This document shows positions 50,622-61,601 of a DNA stretch of 64,000 nt, in pieces (the first letter of the stretch is position 1; the number at the start of each line of letters is the position of its first letter). A program made the translations under genes and the position numbers. Source of the DNA: Botrytis cinerea B05.10 (Eukaryota; Ascomycota; Leotiomycetes; Helotiales; Sclerotiniaceae); the NCBI RefSeq assembly GCF_000143535.2, contig NC_037314.1, positions 1,612,001-1,676,000 on the forward strand, written 5' to 3'. The notes under the pieces were generated by a model. It was not told the DNA's origin and did not search any database. It saw only the letters and a list, made by a program, of their open reading frames with translations.

Positions 50622-51536
50622 ATGTCAAGAAGCATCCCTCCTGGTACCAATAACTCACCGGTGCATCATTACTTCGACTATACCGCGTCACCATATGAAT
50701 TGGAATGGACCGGCCTTCATAGAGAAGCAATGCCTATATTGGTCGAAGTATCCAATATAGGTCAGAGATCACATGCTCCCAGACAAAAATCTGTCCATTT
50801 CGCTTCTAGAGACATTGACGAGTTCAACGATCTCAAGATACAATCAAGTGATAAAAGACACAAGAACCATACCACCTCCCTCAATGTTATGAAAAGTTCG
50901 GGAAGGAAAAAGATTCCATCATCTTCGGAATTGTTCAAGGCAGCTTCTTCCTGCTACGACCCTAGCTCGACTCAGAATCAAGCATTCAATCGTCGCACGA
51001 TCCGGGATCAACCCATTGACCGAGGTTATCGAATGGAACTCAAGGCACGAAATCACGATTCAATCCAGAATCATCAATTCAAGCTCATTGCAGCCAGTAC
51101 TGAACCTCAATACCCTCCCCGTGTTCCAAGTCCTCCAATGAAGCGAGACCCGCCACCCACACCCCGACCTGCACGGTTACCTACACCGGATTTCGAGGAA
51201 AATTGCGATGGTCGTCTTCACTTCTGTAACTGCCTTGGGTGTTATGAAGGCAGGAAGCCCCAACGCGTTGTTGGGAGTGAAAGACAAGAAGCATCGGCGT
51301 ATTTGAAGATGGAAAATCAATGTAAGATGACTGTGAAGACCAAGCCAATAGCTACTGATCTAGGTAGATCAAGCAGCCACTGCCTACATACGCAATGCGA
51401 GACCAACCGAAAGCCAGCAAAGACAGAATTTTACTGTTGTATCAACGGAAGATTTTTATGTAAGCAATCTAATACGGTTAGGATACCCTCAAAACGCTGT
51501 CATCACAGCTTTGGAAGCGTGTGGATACGACTTTGA
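50622..51536 (+). CDS. Orphan proline-rich protein
   Basis: A frame of 304 aa with ATG 50622. The polypeptide is polar and mainly disordered, with a Pro-rich core at about residues 165-195 (PPRVPSPPMKRDPPPTPRPA followed by RLPTPDFEEN) that could bind SH3 or WW domains. A Cys-rich stretch follows (CDGRLHFCNCLGCYEG, then CLHTQCETNRK and FYCCINGRFLC). The 3' end is uncertain: a GTAAGC donor near 51461 and an acceptor near 51509 would replace the last residues by a short different end. I recognise no family and assign no function. Confidence 0.6.
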   Translation: MSRSIPPGTNNSPVHHYFDYTASPYELEWTGLHREAMPILVEVSNIGQRSHAPRQKSVHFASRDIDEFNDLKIQSSDKRHKNHTTSLNVMKSSGRKKIPSSSELFKAASSCYDPSSTQNQAFNRRTIRDQPIDRGYRMELKARNHDSIQNHQFKLIAASTEPQYPPRVPSPPMKRDPPPTPRPARLPTPDFEENCDGRLHFCNCLGCYEGRKPQRVVGSERQEASAYLKMENQCKMTVKTKPIATDLGRSSSHCLHTQCETNRKPAKTEFYCCINGRFLCKQSNTVRIPSKRCHHSFGSVWIRL

Positions 51537-52502
51537 AAAGGTAAATGTCTGAACCACATGTCATAGTCCTCGCTGATTTTGGACAATAGGCGGCGACTTT
51601 GTTGAAATATAATTATTGATCCTCCGTATTTGAACTTTTGTTTCTTTTTTCAAATCCAGTCCTACAAAGCGCAAAGATGTTTCTTGCTGGCGTATCTGCT
51701 TTGAGGGCTCGTACATGGTGTAATTTGTATATTTAATTCTGATGTATATGTGTATTGAATCAAACTTCAATTTTCTAGCAGTTTGCACTCGTATTTCGTG
51801 AGTAACGGCTTGTGATTCATATGAGAGCTCGCTTTCGAGGGCAAGAAGACTTCGCACAATAAAACCACATCCAAACATGCCAGGTGTATGAAAGTGAAAC
51901 AGATATGAATGGAGTCATGTAGCGATATTCGGTGGACGATGGTCCTTTTTATTCTCATTTTCTTTAGCTGAGAACTCGTTTCCTTCGGCGTCAACTCCGA
52001 GCTTGTCATCCCATCTGCGGACAAATATAGGCAGAGATTTTCAATTTTCGTAAGTGTGGGAATGCGCCAAACAGGCAGTGCACCTTGCTCGACATCGACT
52101 TTTCAGATGATAGCGTCGTTCGTTATGCTATAGTCGCTCGTCCGGCCGTGTATTCGCTCATTATATCAACCACCGAAACAAACTTCCAAATCAAAACAAG
52201 TTGTAACAAAAATTCGTGGAGATATTGATGAGTTTACTTCTTAACATGTCGTTGAAGCTGACTTTCGTCAATGAAATCGCGTTGCTCCAAATATGGTTAG
52301 ATCAAATGTGCATTTGGGCCCGTGCGTGCCCCGCCAAAAGTCTGAAGCTTCAACCCCACCTTGTTGTCAATGAGCTTGACGGCGCGCCCTCCGACCTCGC
52401 TGATAAAATACCTTAAAGTCTATCATTGTCCAAACTTTTCTGAAGAATCAATCTCAAGAACAAATTTGAATAAACTTCGAATCATATCAATCACATATCA
52501 AA
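51537..52502. other. Intergenic region
   Basis: The 3' flank of the proline-rich orphan and promoter of the RidA gene. I see no other feature. Confidence 0.4.
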
Positions 52503-53183
52503 ATGTCGGACCTTACTACAGTTTACTCCAAGGACGCTGCTTTCCGTAAGCCTCTTCTAATTCATGTGGATGTTGAATACATCGAGCATCTACCTCCTTT
52601 ACACATTAATTCTAACAACCCTTTAGCAGCAGGACCTTACTCCCAAGCCATCAAGACTTCATCTACTATCTACTGCTCTGGACGTAAGCCTACCCCTTAT
52701 TTTCAATTATATTCCGTTGAACCTAACATCCTATTTCACCGAAAACATTCAATTGACCCTTCTCCTACAGAAATTCCATGCACACCCGAAGGCGAAATTC
52801 TCACCCTCGAGACCTCCAGCATCTCTGCCATGACCGAGCTCTGCATCAAGAACTTGTCTGCTGTTCTTAAGGAAGCTGGAAGCAGTATTGAGAAAGTTGT
52901 TAAGGTCAATGTCTTCTTGACTACCATGGACAACTTTGCGGAAATGAACGGAGCCTACGAGAAGCTTTTCAAGCATAAGCCTGCAAGAAGTGAGTTGATA
53001 TATTTTTTTGATAATCAAAGAGGGGGGGAGAAGAGAGAGATGAGAGGTGATGGGCACAGAGGCTTAGGATGACGTCTAGAGAAGAGGAATGAATGTGCTA
53101 ACGACGTTACTATAGGTTGTGTTGCTGTATACCAATTGCCCAAGGGTGTTCCAGTTGAGATCGAATGTATTGCATTGGCTTAA
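52503..53183 (+). CDS. RidA/YjgF/Hmf1 family enamine/imine deaminase
   Basis: Four exons (52503-52545, 52627-52683, 52771-52989, 53116-53183) across introns of 81, 87 and 126 nt give 128 aa, the normal family length. Motifs of the trimeric YjgF fold are intact: AAGPYSQAIK at the N-terminus, IYCSGQIPCTPEGE after the second intron, KVNVFLTTMDNFAEMNGAYEKLF, then KPARSCVAVYQLPKGVPVEIECIAL, whose Arg is the conserved active-site residue. RidA hydrolyses reactive enamine/imine intermediates of amino-acid metabolism (for example from serine or threonine dehydratase). No presequence is visible, so it should be the cytosolic Hmf1 type, not the mitochondrial Mmf1 type. Confidence 0.95.
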
Positions 53184-56100
53184 AGCTACATTCGATAGGA
53201 AGAAAGAAGTATCTAGGAAAGCCTTAAGAACGACGATGCCGATGAAATATTTTCCGTGGCCTCAATGTTGAGATTATGACACTATGAACACATCCCGAAT
53301 TAGCCGGTTTAGACCTTGCTGTTATTGTTAGTGAATCTCTCGTCGGCCATGATTTCAACAGTTTGAAATCTAGAGTCGGAAGATAATGCTATCTTGAGTT
53401 TGATCATCAGGCACTACACCCATTCTGTGTCTTTTTTATGCATCATATGTGACGTTAGCCAAGCACTATTTCATCATATTTCCGGGGGTGCCAAGGCTTC
53501 AAATTATTAAGATTCTGATAGCTCAAACTGCCTCGAGAATTGGGACTGATAAGGTTTGCTTTCGCAATCTGTGACATTAAAACTGAATTCACCGTGGTAC
53601 GGGCATTTGACGCTGCAGATGGACAAGATTTCATCTTGGCCCAGGTACTTGAACGAATCGTGGTTCTAGGAGCTAAAACTATGATGCTCTCCAGCCAATG
53701 ATGGTCTGCTATAGTGCTATATATTGCCAGATTCCATGATGCTCAAGTGAAGCGCCATACTGAGCGCGTAAGATGTGATGGTTTGAGGGTCCAAGTCCGT
53801 CGTGATATTATAGAAGGCATGCTATACGATCACTCCATTCCATGAGTCCATGGAGTACTGAACTAAATATATAAAACAAACCATTCAAGATGTGAAAAAA
53901 TGCCCGACGATATACACAATCCAATCTTGTTTGTTTCCTTTCCTTGTCTCGTACATTCGATCGAATTGAGCGACTATCAGATTCATCGGATTCTGAGGGT
54001 AATGGACAGTCTTGGACAAATTGAGTTATTGAATATCCGTCATATTCATCAAAAATGAGTAGATATGTACAAAGTTTTGTATTAGATGTGGAAATTTTAG
54101 AATGAAACAATGTACACACAGTGAATACATATAGTCTATTTCTAGTAATCTTACTAAAATAAAAGGCCTTGCAATAAGAGAAAATCAGATCTACTACCTC
54201 TTCCAGTTTATTGTGAGTAGATCATCTCCGTATATGCCTTGCATATCAAAAGCTTGCAACTAAATTCGAATACTAATCGATCACGTATGCAATGACGGTT
54301 AAATTGCCGGTCACTCAACACCACTTGGTATTGCTGACCTCTATATACTAATATATGGCAAGAGTGTGGGAAAAGTGTGAACCTGGAAGTCTTAAACTTA
54401 GAATAACCAAACTTCCTATACTCTATATTGCAAGTCGCAATTGGGACTTCTCAAAATGAATAGCTTGATGATCATTTCTTGGTAGCTCTGACTGTTCCAG
54501 GGTAGTAATATATTTCTTGAAAACTTTGTGATATCAATGGAGTAAATCGATTCGAACTGATATGTAGTAGAATGTCAAATACAAGTTAACATGTAGAGGA
54601 AGACGCTAGTATGGAATTGGTAAGATGATATCTAATGAAGTGTTTTTCATGCCGTTAAATGTGTGGCCGGCTTAATGGTAGTCGAGTCTATTTTTTGATT
54701 AAATATATACACTAATTTATGATTGCATATATGATCTATTGTTTTAAAGATAAGGCCTGGCTCTAGGATTTATACCTAGGGCTGGTAGGCGGTAAGCGAA
54801 ACCCAGAAAGTCTTGTAACAACATAGGCAGCAGCTAGTCAATAAATTTGACAGAATGCAATAATATTAATCCATCATTCAGAGACCAAGATATGCATAGT
54901 GCCAAGGTTATAATTATAATAGTTAACTTTCGGTCCACGTAGTAACTAGGTCTCTCTTTAATAGTACACTAATTAGTGTTTAGAAATCCTAGATCGTCAT
55001 AATTCTTACTAATATCCTCGCTAAGTATTACTCTGAGTTTAAATGACGAATTTGGATCAGCCAGCACCATCATGCCGCTGTCAAACTTCTGACACGGTAT
55101 GGGGACCGCCGCACTACGTAAGAGGAATAGTCTAATCTAAAGAGCTCTAAGTCTCTATCTTTAAGCTCCCATGAATTTGATTGGATGTATTACTCATTCT
55201 CCAAATAACTCACTTTCTTAGAGCCGATTTGAGATCGGAAAATTCATTTATTATAGAACTTTCGGGTATTCCATGTAGATCCCGAGCAGGAGAAAATGAT
55301 GAATTGTCAATAGGAGAAATCTAGAGTTAGAATGGGGTTCCAGATTTCTGAATTTCGATACTTGGCTGATGGCCTATCTTTATAGAAGTTCTAATGCTGT
55401 CATCAATATTCTAACAGTTTCAGAATTCGTGTCGTCATACTCATACATGTCCCTATGCACCTCACTTGATTGAATCTCGAATCTCAAATGTCCTATAAAA
55501 ACCACGAATCAAGATCCGTCAACATCGTCAGCGTAAGGGTTCACAGACCCCCATCTTCCACAATCTATCCTAGATCTCTACAACCGTTATTTTTAATCCA
55601 ACTGGTAATTCTAACCTCCCTTTTAAGTTCTACCCATCACTAGTTCACCCACCGTTTTCATCTAAATCACACACTAACCCCACAATGACCACATTTATAC
55701 TCCCAAGCCAATAACGCCCGCTAACCTAACATGCTAGTTCCATTTTAGCTTTCTCGTGGCCTCTGCCCCTTTGATCACATCCTGCCATACATCACTCAAC
55801 ACTGCATTGCTAATTATTCTAGCTACCAGACACAAGCGTTCCCTCAACCTCTTCTCTGCTTGTACGTACCAGCCCACTAGCTCTCCACAATATCAACATA
55901 AACCTTAGCCAAATAGACCATCCACCATCACAAATCACATATAAAGCCACACTCAACAAACTCAAACACTTATTAAAATCCTCTTACCTCCATTGCCCCC
56001 AAGACAAACCAGTGCGCCCTAGTACACCAACCAGTCCCTTCCAGGATCCCCTAGCCCCCAAACCTTCCATCATATCTCATTACCACTCCACAATACACGA

Positions 56101-57446
56101 CACTAGTTAGTCCAACCATTCATTCCACACTACATCCCACCAAACTTCCCTTCCCTCCCTTCCGTTCCCGCTAGCCTACCAACCCACCAGTTCTACCAAG
56201 TAAATGACGCATTTACACCTCAACCCACCATCACAACGTCACAGCCCACAGCCCACACATTCACACATATCCTCTCATCTCCTTCCCTCTCTCACCAACA
56301 CCAATCCAATCCAATCTTCCCTCCTTTCTTCCTTCCTTCTCTTCTTCTTTCACTTCCCTACACTCCCTACACTCCTCATCCATCCACCCATCATCCCCCA
56401 CCAAAAAAACCATTCAAAAAGTCATCCAAAATCAAGCTTTCCCTAGTCCCAACTCAATTCCCATCCAAATCAAAATTCACATCTACATTTTGGCATTTTT
56501 CCCCATTTCCTTAGCGAAGAAAAAGTTCCGCTTCATCAAGACTCAAGTTGTGATATCATCGATATCATTATTACGTCTTGCCGAGAACAAATTGAATAAC
56601 ACCATTGTAACTCTTGAAGTCTAGATCTCTAATAATATACATAGAGATAGATCAACAGATGTAGATTGGATTGCTAAATCGAATCAATTGGTTGAAATAA
56701 ATTATGACATGAAAATATTCATCACATTGCCGCACACAAAAATCATCACATAGCATAGCATCATAGAAACAAAAAGTGATTTTAATATGTAAAAGTCCAT
56801 TGATCTTTAAAATCTATTTACTGGCCCAGCACCATGTATCTGCCTACCAAACCCCCAACGCAGAAAAGCTATGAATGCATGACAAAAAACCTAAAGGAAA
56901 AGAATGAATTTCAAGGATCTAAAGTATCAGGGATAGTACTGCTGTAGACAGTACTAAACTTATTCATCTGCCTCGTGTACTCAGTGATTCATAATGATCC
57001 CTAACTGAGGCGGCCGCATGAAATAGTGAAGAAGTGAAGAAAGAAAGTATGATCAGAGGTCCATGAACACCGCCAGTCATTAGCACATTATCCCCAGGCA
57101 ATTTATTCCCCATCTCCAAACGCCAATGTGAACCAACGAATGAAAGACACAAATAAATTCCCCCCATATAATGAATTGTATGTAATGTTTGGCTTTCGAA
57201 TCTTCATCATGCTTGGTCAACGTCAACTTGGGCATGGTGTCCGGAAAGAAAGTTGATGCCAGAATTATGCAGACATCAAATGTGGTGTTCGCCACGTATC
57301 TTGTGGAGGGAGCCTCAATGTATTGCAATAGAAGAAATAGAATTGCAGTCGGGAGTAAAGAGGTCTTTGAATAGCACAATAGGTCTTGATTCCATGAAAA
57401 AAAGGACTTTGAGGACAAATGAATTCTGCTATTCTCAAAATTAATG
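53184..57446. other. 4.3-kb gene-free region
   Basis: No gene is visible between RidA (+) and the kinase (-), whose 3' ends both face this region. From about 54120 to 55500 the DNA is markedly AT-rich with many stop codons in all frames, compatible with decayed repeat DNA, though no transposon ORF or terminal repeat was seen. From about 55550 to 56470 the + strand is C-rich and nearly lacks G. Confidence 0.45.
56252..56420 (+). repeat. 169-nt tract without G on the + strand
   Basis: Every base from 56252 to 56420 is A, C or T. It sits in a wider C/T/A-rich zone (about 55550-56470) and includes CTTCCTT and CACTCC-type words. On the complementary strand it is C-free. The meaning is unknown. 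Confidence 0.8.
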
Positions 57447-59712
57447 CTATTGCGCAACCATTGACTCCCTCAGATTACTTGGCGGTGGTTGTTTGTGACG
57501 TCGACCAAGTAGAGTTGCCCCATCGAGATTGAGTTCGAAAGCGCCATTTCTTGGTTTGATGTCTCGCTTTGCAGATGCAGTCACCTGGGCACTGTGTTGT
57601 CCATAGCCTTTAGCTGGGGCTGTGGATTTTGGATTCAATTTTGTATTTCGCAAAGCATCGCCGACTTGTGCAACATCTGATTGCCCAGACTTGGGTGCCT
57701 TTGAAGGTACTCCGTTCTCATCGTAGTTCTCTTCGTCGCTCTCATCAAAATCTTCATCATCGATAGGGTTGAGGGGGTTCAGGGCGGCAGTTCCTCGATA
57801 TCCTTGTTTAAAGTTCTTCTTTCGTTTGGCTTCCTCTTCTTGCCTGTGAACAGCATAACCAACGTCGAAGACTTCACGCAAATTGACGGCACCAGGACTA
57901 CGGAAATCCATACGTCTACCAGCCCCAGGAGACTCCAAGAGATCTGGATTGAAGGCTCGCAAGCTACCGCCCAATTGGCGTTGGCGTTCAACAGCTGGAG
58001 TAGCCAATGGTGGAGCATCAAGTGCTGCGTAAGTAGGTTCCTCGGAACCCTTGATCCAAGGATGTTGAAGGAATTGCTCGATTGTATATCGTTTTTTGGG
58101 ATCCACCGTTAACAAATGTGAGACAAGATCTTGTGCTGGCTTGGAAATATCATCCCACCATGGCGAAAGGAATGTGTATTGACCTCTTGCAACCTTTTCA
58201 GTCAAAACCTGGATACTTTCGTCGTAAAATGGAGGAAAACCGCAGAGCAAGGTATAAAGGACACAACCTAATGCCCACATATCAACGCTTTTGGAATATC
58301 GCTCGTCCTTGACAATCTCTGGCGCGGTATATCCTACAGTACCACATGGTGTCATGGTTTGGGTATCCCACACGATTTTACTCAAACCAAAATCGGCAAT
58401 CTTGATCCTTCCAATACCACCGGATCCAACACCCGGGATGAATTCACCCTCATCTTCTTTGTCTTCATCTTCAGAAGCCCTCGGTCGCGGGTTCTTGGTT
58501 GGAATGAACGGTATTGGCTCGAATAAAATGTTTTCTGGTTTGATGTCCCTGAAGAATGACGTCAGTATTCGTATCGTTGAGCGAACGACTAACAAAAAAC
58601 GGAAGTGGGGGTTGGGGAGTCTCTTCACCTGTGTACGACACCTTTTTCTTCGTGAAGATAATGTAATGCCTCTGCAACTTGTCTAATAACGTGTCGTGAT
58701 AAGTCCTCACTAAAATACGTGAGACGGACGATTTGATGGAATAATTCTCCGCCCGGTGCCAACTCCAAAACAAGATAATAGTATTGCTTTGACTCGGAAA
58801 ATTCGATGAGTTTGATGATATTCGGATGATCTAGACCACGCATAATGGAAACTTCTTTGAGAATGTTTTGTCTCTATAGATAATCGTGTGATGTTAGCAA
58901 TTACTGAATGATGACATGAAATGGAATGTTTAGAAAGGATTGAGAGAGTAAAAAGAATTCCGCACCTCCACGCCCTTGGGTTGCTTCTTGTTGAAGTTTG
59001 GATGAAGATGAGCATCTGCCTACCACACCACACATGTTGGCAAGGTTCCAAAAAAATCAAAGAGGGGATGATAATGAAAGATCTCACAAGGTACTTACCT
59101 GATTAGAGTTCATCTCATATTTTCGGACCACTTTGATGGCCACCTCTCCAGCTTGGCCTTCTAAGTCTTTGGCCTTGTAAACATTGCTGAATGCTCCATC
59201 ACCCATCTTCTCGATAAGTGACCACCTTTCAAGTCCAGGATATCGTGGTAAGCGGTTGTTGTTTTCATTCGAGGCGGCCACTAGTCTTGCCAGTTCGTCC
59301 TGCCTCGCGGAGCTGGATTGTCCGGCCATTTGTTGTTGTCCTGCTGCGTGTGCAGCTTGATTTGCGGCCTGGGCTCCTCTATTTTTATTGTCTTCGTTTG
59401 CAACTGAATATGCGTCACCTCCAGGGACTTGATGTGCTTGATGGGCCATTACGTTGGGATCTGATTTAGCGTGGTGTTGAGGGACAGTTGCCGCGGCAGG
59501 TGCAGGTGCAGCCTTCTTCGTGTCTTCGTTGCCCTTTGCACCTCCTTTGCCTGAATGTGGTATTAGCATGGTGAGATTTGAGATGTGGGAAGGAGAAGGT
59601 GCAGCTGTCGTGGAAATTGGAGCGAACGGGTAATGTGTGAAAGGGTTGAAAAGGGCAGGCAAGACATACCCCGATGGAGGGCATTTTTAATGGCCTGTGA
59701 GATGGAAGACAT
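57447..59712 (-). CDS. Rck2/Srk1-like MAPK-activated protein kinase
   Basis: Five exons (59670-59712, 59099-59550, 58966-59019, 58629-58873, 57447-58548) give 631 aa. Kinase parts: Gly loop MGDGAFSNVYKA (residues 130-141), ATP Lys 154 in AIKVV, alpha-C Glu 190, HRD at 264-266, DFG at 317-319, and PCGTVGYTAPEI. Between beta3 and alpha-C is the insert encoded by its own 54-nt exon (ADAHLHPNFNKKQPKGVE), and an acidic insert lies between the catalytic and DFG loops; both are features of Rck2/Srk1. The C-terminal tail ends with a conserved GAFELNLDGATLLGRR motif. In yeasts these kinases act downstream of Hog1/Sty1 in osmotic and oxidative stress. The N-terminus is Ala/Gln-rich and disordered. Confidence 0.93.
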
Positions 59713-60138
59713 TTTTAGTAAGTAAATAAATCGGATAATTTGATAAAACACAATATTGAAATTGCGAGAATATGAAGAGAAGGGGTGGAATCGGATTCAA
59801 ATTCCTTGTAACAAGTAAGGCGAGACACGAGGGGAAAAAAGATATGAACGAATTTCTAGGATAAGCAAGGATCGGAAATTTGAAGGTGTGATTGGTGATC
59901 AAGCAAGGGAGCAGCCCAAAGTGTGATGTGATGTGATGTAAGAGAGAATTGTGTAGTGCAGTGTAGGGAGTCCGTCAGTCGTACGTTTGATCTCTTTCTT
60001 GCGACTGGGAATGGGAATGGAAATAGGAATAGGAAAAAAGGCAGAGTGGGTGAGATTGGGAACAAGGCGAAGAGGGATGTATGTCAATATCAAACAGATG
60101 ACTCTTTCTGGATGTTTGGGACCTTTTTTTTTTCGGTT

Positions 60139-60184
60139 GGATGAGGGATAAGGGATGAGGGATGAGGGATGAGGGATGATAAAT
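60139..60184 (+). repeat. 7-bp tandem repeat (GGGATGA-like)
   Basis: About five to six copies of a 7-bp unit (GGGATGA, once GGGATAA) about 430-470 nt upstream of the kinase start. Confidence 0.85.
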
Positions 60185-60504
60185 GATGAGCGACTAGGGT
60201 AGTGTACTTGGTTTTATGTACTTATGACGATGGAGTGTTTTTTTTTTCTCTTTCTCCCTTTGTTTTAGTGCTTTCCAATCAAACAAACACCGTCCAGGGG
60301 GGATCTGTGGGCTGGCCTGATTGATTGGTTGACTGATCAATGCAGCAACAAGTGATGGGGATTTGGGGTCAAGACAACAACCAGTCACTGTCACATCAAG
60401 TCGACATTACATTGTGAGGGGTGACGATGGTGAGTCGACGGGTAGGAATGAGGGAGGGTGGTGGGTGGTTGAGTGGCAGACTGAGACTGGCATAGCTAGA
60501 TGGC

Positions 60505-60544
60505 CACACAGCCAAACAGCCAAACAGCCACACAGCCACACAGC
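60505..60544 (+). repeat. 8-bp tandem repeat (CAMACAGC), five copies
   Basis: Five consecutive 8-bp units, CACACAGC or CAAACAGC, without interruption. Confidence 0.9.
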
Positions 60545-60763
60545 CAATAAACAAATACTGGCAGACGATGAATGCCCAGGTATGCCCAGGTGTAACTCAG
60601 TTGCTCGCCCAGATAGATTAGACGAAGAGTAGACGAGGAGGTAAGGTACCTAGGCCCCTACGCCCCTAGACATGTCCTCGAGCTGGTAATCAGGTACTGG
60701 TAACTAGCGGGGGCCCTGCACTCATTGGGTATGTCCTGTAACAGAGATAAATAAAGAAAGATC

Positions 60764-60800
60764 GATATCTGTATCTATATCTGCATCTATATCTATATCA
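60764..60800 (+). repeat. 6-bp repeat (TATCTR-like)
   Basis: Six imperfect copies of a six-base TATCTG/TATCTA unit. Confidence 0.75.
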
Positions 60801-60910
60801 CTCCGGAGTAGATCTCATGTCTATTCATAGAAAGGGTGCCCGATCACAGCTATCCTACGTGATTATTTGTTGGTGCCATCTAGGGAGGGATTGAATCCTG
60901 GTGCTAGATG

Positions 60911-61030
60911 CTCAGTACTCAGTACTCAGTACTCAACACTCAATACTCAACACTCAATACTCAACACTCAATACCCACAACTCAATACCCAAAAACTCAA
61001 TACCCACTACTCATTACCCACAACTCAATA
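60911..61030 (+). repeat. 7-bp minisatellite (CTCARYA), about 17 copies
   Basis: A 120-nt array of a 7-bp unit in three variants: CTCAGTA three times, then CTCAACA alternating with CTCAATA, then CTCAATA alternating with CCCAMYA. Higher-order 14-bp alternation shows that pairs of units were duplicated. Confidence 0.9.
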
Positions 61031-61580
61031 CGTAGGTTACTCCAAAATAACAACAATCGTAATAATCTCGCTCGACACGGCCAAGTGGAGACGCCCCTCC
61101 GTCCCCCCCCCCTCAAGCCCCTATCTAAAATCTCTCTATTCCGGTTAGCTCTCAAGTCTTAATTACCATAAATTTAGAGCGGGATTCAATTTGACGTCAT
61201 CCACATACGTCATTCAACGCCTTCTTGCTTCACCTCTTATCCCCCTCATAATGATCATGGCAGTCCCATCATTTATTTAATCTATTTCCCCAGTCCCACC
61301 CAAGCACTAGCTCCATATTTTCTCAACAACCCCCCTCCATCGCCATTTATTGGTACGACATGGGACTCGTCCTACCCACTCCGCGAGTGAGCGGCTTCGA
61401 GTTCCCATGGTTAAATGCACCGGCTGGGTCGTGAAGGGGGATTGGGTTGAAGATATATAAATGCTGTAATCACTTGCAAAAACCAAGGTACGGCAGCATG
61501 CAACATAACACAAAGTGCATAGCTACATGCACCCCACAAGCAACTTGCAAGAGGTCAATCAAGCTCGGAACGATCAACGA

Positions 61581-61601
61581 CAACAACAACAACAACAACA
61601 C
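61581..61601 (+). repeat. (CAA)7 microsatellite
   Basis: Seven uninterrupted CAA triplets just upstream of the small Cys-rich frame at 61613. Confidence 0.9.
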
